Below, piece after piece: positions 26,557 through 35,093 of a DNA stretch of 53,446 nt. The position numbers were made by a program, and so were the translations under genes. Source of the stretch: Salipiger bermudensis HTCC2601 (GTDB taxonomy: Bacteria > Pseudomonadota > Alphaproteobacteria > Rhodobacterales > Rhodobacteraceae); NCBI RefSeq assembly GCF_000153725.1, contig NZ_DS022276.1:680345-733790 (forward strand), in the 5' to 3' direction. Within the stretch, counting starts at the first letter, position 1, and every line of letters starts with the position of its first letter. The notes beneath the pieces are model-generated. The model was given only the letters and a program-made list of their open reading frames with translations, did no database searches and was not told the DNA's origin.

Positions 26557-27498
26557 TCAGGCCGCGCCCGCCAGCGCAGCCGCGCTCTCGCCCAGCACGA
26601 CGATGGCCTCGACCTCAGGCGCGTCGGCATCGGGCATCACGGCGATGACATCGCCATCCAGCACGACCTCGGTCAGACCGGGCAGTTCGGCGCTGCTGCG
26701 CAGCTCGACCTCGGGCGTGTCGGCCCCGTCGCTGTCGTCGTAGACGATCAGCATCTGGTCCTGCCCGGGATCGAAATCCATCAGCATGGCGCTCTGGCCG
26801 TCGCGGATCCACGAGCCGAGCACGAACTCGTCGCTGCCCTCCCCGCCCGAGGCCACGTCGCGTGCGCCGATCTCGAGCCGGTCGTCACCATCGCCGCCGT
26901 TGAGATAATCGAGATCATCGCCATCGCCGCCATCTCCGGCCAGCATCAGGCCCGAGATCACGTCATCGTCCCAGCCACCGAACAAGGTGTCCTGCCCGGT
27001 GCCTCCGATCAGCGTATCGTCGCCCTCGCGCCCGTGCAGCGCATCGTTCCCGGAGCCGCCGAGCAGGGAATCCGCCGACAGCCCGCCCTGCAGCTCATCA
27101 TCATCGTCCCCACCGTCGAGCGCGCCTCCGCCATCATGGGCAAAGAGCTGATCCGATCCGCCAAGCCCCATGAGCAGGTCGCCCCCGGCGTCGCCGTGCA
27201 GCGTGTCGTTACCGTCGCCGCCGAGCACGGTGTCGCTCCCCTCGCCGCCCACCAGTTCATCGTCGCCGCCCAGCCCGTCCAGCAGGTCATCGCCGCCAAG
27301 CCCGGCCAGCAGATCGGTCTCTTCGCTGCCCTCAAGCGTGTCGGGACCCTCGGTGCCCGAGGCGATGACGCCACGCGGACCGGTCTCTTCCGCCTCATCG
27401 GGAGTGTCGCCCTCGTCGCTCTCGCCAAGCTCCTGCGTGCCGATGATCGCAACCGATCCCAGCACCATCATTCCCATCAGACCCGCCAACCAGAGCAT
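26557..27498 (-). CDS. RTX calcium-binding repeat protein with an N-terminal membrane anchor
   Basis: A 313-aa, very acidic protein. Residues 1-20 (MLWLAGLMGMMVLGSVAIIG) are hydrophobic and could be a signal anchor or uncleaved signal. After an acidic linker, about a dozen nonapeptide repeats of the GGxGxDxLx type run from about residue 45 to 210 (LAGLGGDDLL, GGDGNDTLHG, GGTGQDTLFG and so on), the RTX calcium-binding fold. The last 90 residues lack repeats. I start at ATG 27498 with GAGAGG upstream; an earlier GTG (27513) is also open. Unlike typical RTX toxins there is no enzymatic domain, so a surface or envelope role is only a guess. It is on the same strand as rpsO. Confidence 0.8.
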   Translation of the reverse strand: MLWLAGLMGMMVLGSVAIIGTQELGESDEGDTPDEAEETGPRGVIASGTEGPDTLEGSEETDLLAGLGGDDLLDGLGGDDELVGGEGSDTVLGGDGNDTLHGDAGGDLLMGLGGSDQLFAHDGGGALDGGDDDDELQGGLSADSLLGGSGNDALHGREGDDTLIGGTGQDTLFGGWDDDVISGLMLAGDGGDGDDLDYLNGGDGDDRLEIGARDVASGGEGSDEFVLGSWIRDGQSAMLMDFDPGQDQMLIVYDDSDGADTPEVELRSSAELPGLTEVVLDGDVIAVMPDADAPEVEAIVVLGESAAALAGAA

Positions 27499-27576
27499 CC
27501 GCCAACCTCTCACTCATGACGAGTGCAGAGTTTCCCGCGCCGGAGGCCGCAACTCAACGGATATCGCCGCTCAGGG

Positions 27577-28116
27577 TTAACCGCCCGCAATCCGCGCGGG
27601 CGTGACCGGGTAGCGCTCGGCCTCGGGCCAAGGCGCCGGCGCGACCTTGTAGGAGACGTAGAGCGGGTGGCGCGGGTGGCCGTCGCGGGTCAGGCCGAGG
27701 TGATGCAGCACGCCCGGCAGCGCCGCCGCCAGCGCCGGCCCGCGCCCCATCAACGCGCCGTGCACGCCCCACGCGGCCAGCGTCATGTCGGCCTGATCAT
27801 GCCAGGCGCGCAGCAGCGCGTCGTTCTCCGTGCCCACCGGCGCGCGCGCCTTGCGCAGGTCCTCGGGCCGGGTGGCGCGCCAGGCGAAGAGGTTGGCGAT
27901 GCGCATCGCGCCAAACCCCAGCTGCACCGCACGACGCTGGCAGCGCTCGATGGTGGGGTCGTTGCGCAGCTCGTCGGCGGTCGAGGGGTTGAGCATGACA
28001 TAGAGCAGCGACGGCCCCTGCCCCCAGACCCGCTCGAGCCCGTAGCGATAGCGCTCGCAGGGCGAATAATACGCCCGCGATGTCACCCCGTCCGCGCTGT
28101 GTTCCCGTTCGATCAT
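27577..28116 (-). CDS. DUF1643-domain protein
   Basis: A 179-aa cytoplasmic protein of a small family of unknown function, marked by YRYGLERVWGQG, then VMLNPSTADELRNDPTIERCQRRA (key elements MLNPSTAD, NDPT, RC) and NLFAWRATRPEDL. The ATG at 28116 (MIEREHS) is preferred over an upstream extension rich in Cys and Pro that overlaps the promoter of the divergent dehydratase. I can see no catalytic residues that define a reaction. It is a single gene between the RTX protein (78 bases) and a divergent PLP enzyme. Confidence 0.82.
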   Translation of the reverse strand: MIEREHSADGVTSRAYYSPCERYRYGLERVWGQGPSLLYVMLNPSTADELRNDPTIERCQRRAVQLGFGAMRIANLFAWRATRPEDLRKARAPVGTENDALLRAWHDQADMTLAAWGVHGALMGRGPALAAALPGVLHHLGLTRDGHPRHPLYVSYKVAPAPWPEAERYPVTPARIAGG

Positions 28117-28217
28117 GGCGCCGGACCCTGCCTCCGCGCCGCCCGCGCCGCAACCCCGTTGACACCGGAAAGGCCCCGGCGCAGGCTCCGGCCAAACGCC
28201 GCACCACAGGACATTCC

Positions 28218-29189
28218 ATGGACATCGCCCGCATCGAGGCGGCCGCAAAGCGGCTCGCCGGTCACGCCCGCCGCACGCCGCTGCTTTCCTCTCCGTTCCT
28301 CGACGAGATCGCCGGGCGCCGGGTTCTGGTCAAGGCCGAGTGCCTTCAGCACACCGGCAGCTTCAAGTTCCGCGGCGCGTGGTCGGCGATCTCGGTGCTC
28401 GATCCCGAGCTCCGGCAGCGTGGCGTGATCGCGTTCTCTTCGGGCAACCACGCGCAGGGCATCGCGGCGGCGGCGCGGATGCATGGCATCCCGGCGGTGA
28501 TCATCATGCCTTCGGACGCGCCCGACGCAAAGGTTGCCGGCACCAGGGGGCTCGGTGGCGAGGTGGTGCTCTATGACCGCGCTTCCGAAGACCGCGACGC
28601 GATCGGCGCGCGGCTCGCGGCAGAGCGCGGGCTGACGCTGATCAAGCCGTTCGACGAACCCGAGGTGATCGCCGGACAGGGCACCTGCGGGCTCGAGATC
28701 GCCGAGCAGGCGGCGGAGGCCGGCGTGAGCGAGGCCGACGTGATCGTCTGCTGCGGCGGCGGCGGTCTGACCTCGGGCATCGCGCTGGCGCTCGAAGCCA
28801 GGGCGCCGGGGCTGCGGGTACGGCCCGCCGAGCCCGAGGGGTTCGACGACGTGAAACGCTCTCTGGCAGCCGGCGAGATCGCCCGCAACGCGCAACTCTC
28901 GGGCAGTATCTGCGACGCGATCGTGACGCCGCAGCCCGGCGAGCTGACCTTCCCGATCATGCGCCGCCTCTGCGGTCCGGGCCTCGCCGTCAGCGAGGAA
29001 GAGGCGCTGAAGGCCATGCAGCTCGCCTTCCGGCACCTCAAGGTGGTGGCCGAGCCGGGCGGCGCGGTGGCGCTGGCCGCGGCGCTGTTCCACGGCGATG
29101 AGATCGAGGGCAACGCGGTGGTTTGCACGATCTCGGGCGGCAATGTCGATCCGGAGATGTTCAAGCGGGCGCTCGACCTCCCTCTTTGA
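28218..29189 (+). CDS. threonine/serine dehydratase-family PLP enzyme
   Basis: A fold-type II PLP enzyme of 323 aa that probably deaminates threonine or serine to a 2-keto acid. The PLP lysine is K50 in HTGSFKFRGA. The SSGNHAQG segment (about 73-80) contacts the cofactor and the glycine-rich CCGGGGLTSG binds its phosphate. No C-terminal regulatory (ACT) domain is present, so it is the short catabolic type (like TdcB or serine racemase). The start at 28218 follows ACAGGACATTCC. Divergent from the DUF1643 gene. Substrate not determinable by eye. Confidence 0.87.
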   Translation: MDIARIEAAAKRLAGHARRTPLLSSPFLDEIAGRRVLVKAECLQHTGSFKFRGAWSAISVLDPELRQRGVIAFSSGNHAQGIAAAARMHGIPAVIIMPSDAPDAKVAGTRGLGGEVVLYDRASEDRDAIGARLAAERGLTLIKPFDEPEVIAGQGTCGLEIAEQAAEAGVSEADVIVCCGGGGLTSGIALALEARAPGLRVRPAEPEGFDDVKRSLAAGEIARNAQLSGSICDAIVTPQPGELTFPIMRRLCGPGLAVSEEEALKAMQLAFRHLKVVAEPGGAVALAAALFHGDEIEGNAVVCTISGGNVDPEMFKRALDLPL

Positions 29190-29253
29190 CGCGGCTCAAG
29201 GCGCGGTTTGCGGCACGGGTGCAGACTCGGGACGCAAACCGATGGAGGGCCGG

Positions 29254-30696
29254 ATGCCGGATCTTCCGAGCCACAGGGGCATTCACGCGGGCATTCCCCC
29301 GCTTACACTTGCGCTGATCTATATCGGCGCCGTGGTGCTGCCGCTCGCGCTGGCCGCCCTGCTCGGCGAGACGCACCGGCAGGTCACCGTGCAGCTTGGC
29401 GCCGCGGCGGGCTCGATCTCGGCAGCGATGATCCTCCTGCAGATGATCTCCAGCGGCCGCTTCGAGGCGGTTTCGGGCCGCATCGGCATCGACATCACCA
29501 TGGCATTCCACAAATGGGCCGCGCCGATGGCGCTGGCCTTCGCGCTGGCGCATGTGGCGCTGCTGATCGGCCTGCCCGACCCGGATCGCCCGAACCGCCT
29601 CGCCCGCCGCTTCGCGACGCTGATGACCGCCGAGCGGCTCTGGGATGCGCGGCTGGCGCTGATCCTGCTGGCGCTTCTGGTGGGGCTGGCGCTGCTGCGC
29701 GACCGGCTGCCGGTGCGCTACCAGATCTGGCGCGGCAGCCACGCTCTGGGGGCGCTGGCGCTGGTCGGGCTGGTGCTGGCACACCTTGTCACCGACGGGT
29801 TGCTTGGCCCGGCCCGCGCCGCGCTCTGGACGGGCTTCGCTGCCGCCGTCACCCTGCCCGCGCTCTGGGTCTATGCCCGTCGGCTGACACGGCCCCGCAG
29901 TGAGTGCTGGACCGTCGCCAGCCTCCGCCGCGTCACGCCGCGCATCCACGAGATGCTGCTTGAGAACCCGCATGGCGACAGCCTCGACTTCCGGCCCGGC
30001 CAGTTCGTCTGGGCCAGCGTCGGCGGCCAGCGCCTGCCGCTGCATGACCACCCGTTCTCCATCGCCTCCGCCCCCGGCGCGCCGCAACTCCGGCTGCTGA
30101 TCCAGGAGGCGGGCGATTTCACCTCGTCGCTCGATGCGGTGGAACCGGGCACCCGCGTCGCCATCGACGGGCCGCATGGCAGCTTCGGACCAAGCGACGC
30201 CCCGCGCGACGGGCTCGTCCTGATCGCCGGCGGCGTCGGCATCGCGCCGATCCTGTCGATGCTCGAAACCTTCGCCCGCGACGGCTGCGCCTGCCGGCTG
30301 CGCTTTGCCTACGCGATGCATGACAGCCGCGACATGATCCCCGCCGCGATGTTCCGCCCGGCACTGGCGACGCTCGGCGTGACGCCACTGCTGACCGCAA
30401 GCCGCAACGCCGGCGGCGAGATCGCGCAGGGCCGGCTCGGCGAGGCGCAGATGAAGCTGCTTCTCGATGGGCTGGATCCGAAGCGCGTCGAGGTGATGAT
30501 CTGCGGCCCGGGGCCCTTGATGACCACGCTGACCGATACGCTCAACGACCTCGGCGTGCCGCTCTCGCACATCCATTACGAGCGTTTCAGCTACGGCTCG
30601 GGGCCGCTCTCGCGCAAGGATCACCGGATAATGGCGGGGTTCGCGACGATCTTCGCCGCGCTGGCGGCGGCGATGGCGCTCTACTCGCTGGTCTGA
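29254..30696 (+). CDS. ferric-reductase-like transmembrane flavoprotein (two-haem)
   Basis: A 480-aa membrane oxidoreductase. The N-terminal ~200 residues form about six helices, with two histidine pairs spaced 14 residues apart (H86/H100 in helix 3, H163/H177 in a later helix), the bis-haem pattern of ferric reductases and NADPH-oxidase-like proteins. The cytosolic part has an FAD-binding HPFSIAS motif (about 266-272) and the NAD(P)H-binding GGVGIAP and MICGPGPLM motifs. A further helix closes the protein (459-480), which is unusual. I start at ATG 29254, with GGAGGG directly before it; an ATG 12 bases upstream is also open. Electron acceptor unknown; the small cytochrome c gene overlaps its 3' end. 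Confidence 0.85.
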   Translation: MPDLPSHRGIHAGIPPLTLALIYIGAVVLPLALAALLGETHRQVTVQLGAAAGSISAAMILLQMISSGRFEAVSGRIGIDITMAFHKWAAPMALAFALAHVALLIGLPDPDRPNRLARRFATLMTAERLWDARLALILLALLVGLALLRDRLPVRYQIWRGSHALGALALVGLVLAHLVTDGLLGPARAALWTGFAAAVTLPALWVYARRLTRPRSECWTVASLRRVTPRIHEMLLENPHGDSLDFRPGQFVWASVGGQRLPLHDHPFSIASAPGAPQLRLLIQEAGDFTSSLDAVEPGTRVAIDGPHGSFGPSDAPRDGLVLIAGGVGIAPILSMLETFARDGCACRLRFAYAMHDSRDMIPAAMFRPALATLGVTPLLTASRNAGGEIAQGRLGEAQMKLLLDGLDPKRVEVMICGPGPLMTTLTDTLNDLGVPLSHIHYERFSYGSGPLSRKDHRIMAGFATIFAALAAAMALYSLV

Positions 30697-30938
30697 GACC
30701 GGAACCACGCGATGAGCGCCGCCCGCAGGTCGGGATCGCTGGCATGATGGCGGCTCAGGAAGGCGTCCATCTCGGCCGCGGCATCCGGCCCTTCGAACGC
30801 ATAAGACACCTCGGACGGGTTGCGATGACAGCGCGTGCAGGCCTGTTGGAAATAGGCCGCACCCTCCTCGTTCTCGGCCAGAAGCGTGCCCGGCGCAACG
30901 CCACTCAGAACCATGGAAAGAACAATCGCCGTCCGCAT
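30681..30938 (-). CDS. small single-haem cytochrome c
   Basis: A 85-aa exported protein. The signal peptide (MRTAIVLSMVLSGVAPG...LAEN) leaves about 63 residues with one CTRCH haem site (C34, C37, H38). No clear axial methionine is in the usual place; M57 or the HH pair (63-64) could be the sixth ligand. GGAGG and GGGAG lie upstream of the ATG. Its 3' end overlaps the convergent ferric-reductase-like gene by 16 bases. The tight packing and shared redox theme suggest they may function together, but they are read in opposite directions. Confidence 0.8.
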   Translation of the reverse strand: MRTAIVLSMVLSGVAPGTLLAENEEGAAYFQQACTRCHRNPSEVSYAFEGPDAAAEMDAFLSRHHASDPDLRAALIAWFRSQTSE

Positions 30939-31018
30939 CTCCCGACCTCCCAGTCCGAACACCGCATCTGTTGCGATCATCGGCCCGGCGGGCGGGGTTG
31001 CGCAACCGGCGAATTGCC

Positions 31019-31216
31019 TCAGTCGTCGATCCGACGCGCCTCGTCGACCAGCATCACCGGGATGCCGTCGCGGATCGGGTAGGCGAGGCCCGCGGCCTTG
31101 CTGATCAGCTCCTGACGCTCGAGATCGTAGTCGAGCCGGTGCTGCGTCGCCGGGCAGACCAGCGCCTCGAGCATGCGGCGGTCAAACGCCGCGGGGGATG
31201 TGTCGGCTTCGGTCAT
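31019..31216 (-). CDS. Trm112-family protein
   Basis: A 65-aa protein with the short Trm112/YcaR fold: [21 protein letters not shown]...[20 protein letters not shown]. Eukaryotic Trm112 activates methyltransferases; the bacterial small members are poorly understood and usually adjacent to cell-envelope or redox genes. Its start overlaps the end of the LON-domain gene by four bases, so it is the downstream member of a CnoX / LON / Trm112 unit, an order common in Rhodobacterales. Confidence 0.85.
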   Translation of the reverse strand: MTEADTSPAAFDRRMLEALVCPATQHRLDYDLERQELISKAAGLAYPIRDGIPVMLVDEARRIDD

Positions 31217-31860
31217 TGCACGCGGTCCTCTCCGCCACCGCCCCGAAGGGCATATTCGATCAGCGTCACCAGCGTTTCGCGCCGGGTCTGCAGCGACGGC
31301 GCCTCGAGCAGCGCCTGTTTTTCCTCGGGGTCGAACTCGAGCAGCATGGACAGCGAATTCACCAGCAGCTCGTCATCGGCCTCCTTGAGCGTGCCCCAGT
31401 CCGCCGACAGGCCCTTGGCCTCGAAATAGCGGTCGAGCAGCCTCATGAATGCGTCACGCTGGAATTCGGGATCGCTTTCGTCGGTCTCGAGATCCCGGTC
31501 GAACCCCTCCCAGCTCACCTCGCAACGGCGGTAGGGGGTGAAGCTCTCGATCTCCTGCCGGATGCGAAACCGCGACATGCCCGTGAGGGTGATCATGTAG
31601 CGCCCATCCTCGGTTTCCGAGAATTGCGTCACCCGCCCGGCGCAGCCGATGCGGTAAAGCCCGTCTCCGCCCTCGCGCTTCGACAGCGGGTCGGGCTGGA
31701 CCATGCCGATCAGGCGCGACTCGGTCTTGAGCGCGTCGTCGAACATCGCCAGGTAGCGGGGTTCGAAAATGTGCAGAGGCAGCCGCGCGCGCGGCAGAAG
31801 CAGCGCGCCCGGCAGGGGAAAGATCGGGATCGTTCCCGGCAGATCGATGTGTTTCGCCAT
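31213..31860 (-). CDS. LON peptidase substrate-binding-domain protein
   Basis: A 215-aa protein consisting of the N-terminal domain of Lon protease without the ATPase or protease parts. Hallmarks are the start [30 protein letters not shown] ([17 protein letters not shown]) and GMVQPDP...GCAGRVTQF. Such stand-alone proteins probably bind unfolded or specific substrates; no catalytic residues are present. It sits between the thioredoxin-like chaperone gene (27 bases upstream) and Trm112 (4-base overlap), consistent with a shared protein-quality role. Confidence 0.88.
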   Translation of the reverse strand: MAKHIDLPGTIPIFPLPGALLLPRARLPLHIFEPRYLAMFDDALKTESRLIGMVQPDPLSKREGGDGLYRIGCAGRVTQFSETEDGRYMITLTGMSRFRIRQEIESFTPYRRCEVSWEGFDRDLETDESDPEFQRDAFMRLLDRYFEAKGLSADWGTLKEADDELLVNSLSMLLEFDPEEKQALLEAPSLQTRRETLVTLIEYALRGGGGEDRVQ

Positions 31861-31887
31861 GCAAGCCCAGCTAGCGCGCCCGAGGCC

Positions 31888-32805
31888 TCAGGCAAATATC
31901 ATCGAGCTGAGTTTTCGGCGTCCGTTCAGCACCACCGGATCGTTCGGCTTCAGCGCCTCGAAGATGGTGAAAAGCTGAGCTTTTGCCGCGCCGTCGTTCC
32001 ACTCGCGATCGCGCTTGAAGAGCTCGAGCAGCTGTTCCACCGCGCCCGCCGCGTCGCCCTTGGCATAGAGCGCCTGAGCGAGGTCGAAGCGGGCCTGATG
32101 ATCGGCCGGATCGGCTTCGACGGCGGCGGTCAGATCTGCGACGGGGCCGGCATCGGCGGCCTGCTTCGCGAGCTCGAGCTGCGCGTGTGCGGCTTCCAGC
32201 TCGGGGCTCTTGGAAATCTCCACCGGGGCGCCGTTGAGCACCGCCTCGGCCTGCTCGAGATCGTCCATCGCAATATGGGCGCGCACGAAGCCGCCGTAGG
32301 CGCGGGCGTTCTGCGGCTCTTCCTCGAGGATCGCCGCGAAGGTCTGCGCCGCGTCGGTGGCGGCACCCTGCTCGAGCATCTCCTCGGCGGCGTCGACCGC
32401 GGCATCGAGCCCGTCCTCACCGGCTTCGCCACCGGCGGCCTGGATCACCCGCTCGACAAAGGCCTTCAGCTCGGAGGGCGGCAGTGCGCCCTGGAAGCCA
32501 TCGACCGGCTGGCCCTTGTAGAAGGCATAGACCGTCGGGATCGACTGGATCCGCATCTGGCCGGCGATCATCTGCGCCTCGTCGACATTGACCTTGGCCA
32601 TGACCACGGCGCCCTTGGCAGCGGTCACCTCGGCCTCGAGTGCCGGTCCGAGCTGCTTGCAGGGGCCGCACCACGGCGCCCAGAAGTCCACGATCACCGG
32701 GACCTCCTGCGACTTCTCGACCACCTCGGCCATGAAGTCGGCTTCGGTCACGTCCTTGATCAGATCGCCCTTCGGCGCCTGCGCATTGCCACCCAGTTCC
32801 AGCAT
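31888..32805 (-). CDS. cnoX: thioredoxin-TPR co-chaperone (CnoX/YbbN type)
   Basis: A 305-aa cytoplasmic protein. The N-terminal thioredoxin domain has an intact WCGPCK active site (C46, C49), unlike E. coli CnoX (SxxC). The C-terminal ~180 residues are Ala/Glu-rich helical repeats of TPR type (AAEEMLEQGAATDAAQTFA, QARFDLAQALYAKGD, etc.). Known homologues hold unfolding proteins under oxidative stress and pass them to GroEL/DnaK. With the retained CXXC it may also be a disulfide reductase, as in some alphaproteobacterial members. It heads a LON-domain / Trm112 unit. The symbol is by architecture. Confidence 0.82.
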   Translation of the reverse strand: MLELGGNAQAPKGDLIKDVTEADFMAEVVEKSQEVPVIVDFWAPWCGPCKQLGPALEAEVTAAKGAVVMAKVNVDEAQMIAGQMRIQSIPTVYAFYKGQPVDGFQGALPPSELKAFVERVIQAAGGEAGEDGLDAAVDAAEEMLEQGAATDAAQTFAAILEEEPQNARAYGGFVRAHIAMDDLEQAEAVLNGAPVEISKSPELEAAHAQLELAKQAADAGPVADLTAAVEADPADHQARFDLAQALYAKGDAAGAVEQLLELFKRDREWNDGAAKAQLFTIFEALKPNDPVVLNGRRKLSSMIFA

Positions 32806-32913
32806 CTTGTCCTCCGCTGCTTGCGGTCACGTTGCAGGGACAGATGGCGCATGAGCCTTGGTGTTGCAAGGGGATCGCGTCAGCGCTTGGGCCCAAAGCG
32901 CCGAAAAGCCGCG

Positions 32914-33585
32914 CTAGTCGTGCTCGATCCGGGCCCAGATCGGCAGGTGATCCGAGGCCAGCCGCGCCGCGCCGCCACTCTCGACCCCCATCTCGGCGAT
33001 GCGAAGCCCGCGGCCGTGGGCGATGCCGTCGAGCGCCACGAAGGGTCGGCGCGCGTGATAGCTGCGTCCCGGCAGCAGCAGTTCGAAATTCTTCTCCCAC
33101 GGCTCGTAGCCGCGGACGTCTGACCACTCGTTGAAGTCGCCGGCGATCAGCGCCCGGATCTCGCGCCCCTTCAGATGCTCGCGGATCGTGGTCATCTGCT
33201 GCAGGCGGTAGCGCCGCATCAGCCCCAGATGCGCGCCCACCAGGGTCACGCCGCCGACTTCGGCCAGCACCGCGCCGCGCGGCTCCAACCCCGGCAGATC
33301 GATGCGCTCGAGCCGGGCGGGCTCGAGCCCCCGGCGCAGCAGGATGGCGTTGCCATGCCAACCGATGCTGACATCGTTGATCGCCAGGTCGGCAACCTCG
33401 TAGTCGGTCTCCTGCGAGATCAGGAAGCGCGGCAGCGCGGTGGGGCGCGGCCCGAGCCGGAGGTCAGCCTCCTGCAGCAGCACCGCGTCGGCGTCGATCT
33501 GGTTGAGCACCTTGAGGATGCGCGCCGGATCGCGGCGGCGATCGGTCCCCAGCGCCTTGCGGATGTTGTAGCTCGCGATTTTCAT
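32914..33585 (-). CDS. endonuclease/exonuclease/phosphatase-family hydrolase
   Basis: A 223-aa metal-dependent hydrolase of the EEP (DNase I-like) fold. It opens MKIASYNIRKALGTD, has VLLQEADLR (Gln-Glu metal ligand) and IAGDFNEWSD, and closes with LASDHLPIWARIE (catalytic His). The substrate may be nucleic acid, a phospholipid or a small phosphoester. It starts 15 bases after the cls stop, so the two are cotranscribed; that pairing is often seen with lipid-acting EEP enzymes and makes a phospholipase-like role plausible but unproven. Confidence 0.82.
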   Translation of the reverse strand: MKIASYNIRKALGTDRRRDPARILKVLNQIDADAVLLQEADLRLGPRPTALPRFLISQETDYEVADLAINDVSIGWHGNAILLRRGLEPARLERIDLPGLEPRGAVLAEVGGVTLVGAHLGLMRRYRLQQMTTIREHLKGREIRALIAGDFNEWSDVRGYEPWEKNFELLLPGRSYHARRPFVALDGIAHGRGLRIAEMGVESGGAARLASDHLPIWARIEHD

Positions 33586-33600
33586 GCCCGGCGGTCCCTC

Positions 33601-35022
33601 TCAGAGCACCGGAGAGAACAGCCGGGTGACGCGTGCGCCGGCGCGCAGCCACAGCGGCTGCTCGTCGAAGCTGGTCTCGAGCTTCTCGGAGACCTCGAAA
33701 TCCGCCTCGAGCATCGCGGCCACCCGGCCCGCGAAGCGCTCGTCGAACACCGCCACCATGGTCTCGAAATTGAGCCGGAAGGACCGATTGTCGAGGTTGG
33801 CAGTGCCGACACCGGCAAAATCGTCGTCGCAGACCACCACCTTCTGGTGCACGAAACCCGGCTGGTAGCGCCAGATCTGCACCCCGGCGGCGCGCAGCTC
33901 GTCGAAATAGGTGAAGGCCGCGAGCCAGGTCAGCCAGTGGTCGCGGACCTCGGGCACAAGCACCCGTACGTCGACCCCGCGCAGCGCCGCCGCCTTCAGC
34001 GCCGCCATGACCTCCTCGTCGGGAACAAGGTAGGGCGACGAGATCCACAGCCGCTCTCGCGCGGCGTTGATCGCGGAGAAATAGAACAGTGAGCCGCTGT
34101 CGAGCTCGTCGACCGGGCCGGAGGGCACCACCACCGCGTCGGCGCCATCTTCCTGCGCCGCCGGGGTCCAGTGCAGCTTTTCGCCCAGCGCCTCGTCGGT
34201 GGCCCAGTGCCAGTCCTCGACATAGGCCAGCTGAAGCTGCGCCACGGTCGGCCCGGTAAGCCGCAGGTGGGTGTCGCGCCACGGCCCGAATTCCGGGTTC
34301 AGCCCGCGATAGGTGTCCGAGACGTTGAGTCCGCCTGTAAAGCCGATCTCGCCGTCGATGATGACGGTCTTGCGATGGTTCCGGAAGTTGATCTGCAGCC
34401 GCGAGGTCGGGCCGCGTGCGGCGCGCGGGTCGAGCACGGTGACACCGGCCTCGACCAGCCGCTCGCGGTAGCTTGCCGGCAGGCTGTAGCTGCCCACCCC
34501 GTCATAGAGCAGACGCACGTCCACGCCGCGCTCCGCCGCCGCGATCAGGCGGTCCGCCAGCGCCCGGCCGGTGTCGTCGTCGGCGATGGTATAGTATTGG
34601 ACCAACACGTAGCTCTTGGCGGCGTCGATGGCCTCGTGGATCGCCGGGAAGGTCTGCGCGCCGTCAATCAGCAGCTCGAACCGGTTGCCGCCGACCACTT
34701 TCAGCTCCGAGATGCTCTCGTAGAGCCGGTAGGCGGCGCGCTGCCGGCTCGGCTGTACCGTGCGCGCATAAGCCCCGTAGGTCTTCATCAGCTGGTGACT
34801 GGCACGCCGGCGCTTGGTGAAGCCGTGCAGCTTGTGATGCCCGAAAAGCAGGTAGGCTGGCAACGCGAACCAAGGCGCGGCGAGCAGGAACACAACCCAC
34901 GCGACCGAGCCTTGCGGCGTGCGCGCGCGGCGCAGCACCCGCCAGATCGCCACCCCCACGGCCAGCGGCAGGAGGACGGCGATGAGAACGGAGATCAGGA
35001 TGCGCAGATCGGTGATGAACAT
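33601..35022 (-). CDS. cls: cardiolipin synthase (phospholipase D type)
   Basis: An inner-membrane enzyme that makes cardiolipin from two phosphatidylglycerol molecules. It is 473 aa. The N-terminus has a membrane segment (about 5-30) and a second near 40-60. Two HKD motifs are complete: H216-K218-D223 (RNHRKTVIIDG) and H392-K394-D399 (FVHQKVVVCDD). The first is followed by GFTGGLNVSD, as in ClsA-type enzymes. It lies downstream of xth (71 bases) and just upstream of the EEP hydrolase gene. Confidence 0.9.
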   Translation of the reverse strand: MFITDLRILISVLIAVLLPLAVGVAIWRVLRRARTPQGSVAWVVFLLAAPWFALPAYLLFGHHKLHGFTKRRRASHQLMKTYGAYARTVQPSRQRAAYRLYESISELKVVGGNRFELLIDGAQTFPAIHEAIDAAKSYVLVQYYTIADDDTGRALADRLIAAAERGVDVRLLYDGVGSYSLPASYRERLVEAGVTVLDPRAARGPTSRLQINFRNHRKTVIIDGEIGFTGGLNVSDTYRGLNPEFGPWRDTHLRLTGPTVAQLQLAYVEDWHWATDEALGEKLHWTPAAQEDGADAVVVPSGPVDELDSGSLFYFSAINAARERLWISSPYLVPDEEVMAALKAAALRGVDVRVLVPEVRDHWLTWLAAFTYFDELRAAGVQIWRYQPGFVHQKVVVCDDDFAGVGTANLDNRSFRLNFETMVAVFDERFAGRVAAMLEADFEVSEKLETSFDEQPLWLRAGARVTRLFSPVL

Positions 35023-35093
35023 GGACCTATGCCTACAGGGTTCGTCTCAACCCTGCCAAGTCCTTCCGGTTCCCCCGGCGCCATTGTTCGCGG

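Noticed and set aside
27000-27400. Near-tandem DNA repeats inside the RTX gene
   Set aside because: They are coding nonapeptide repeats, not a CRISPR array or a satellite.
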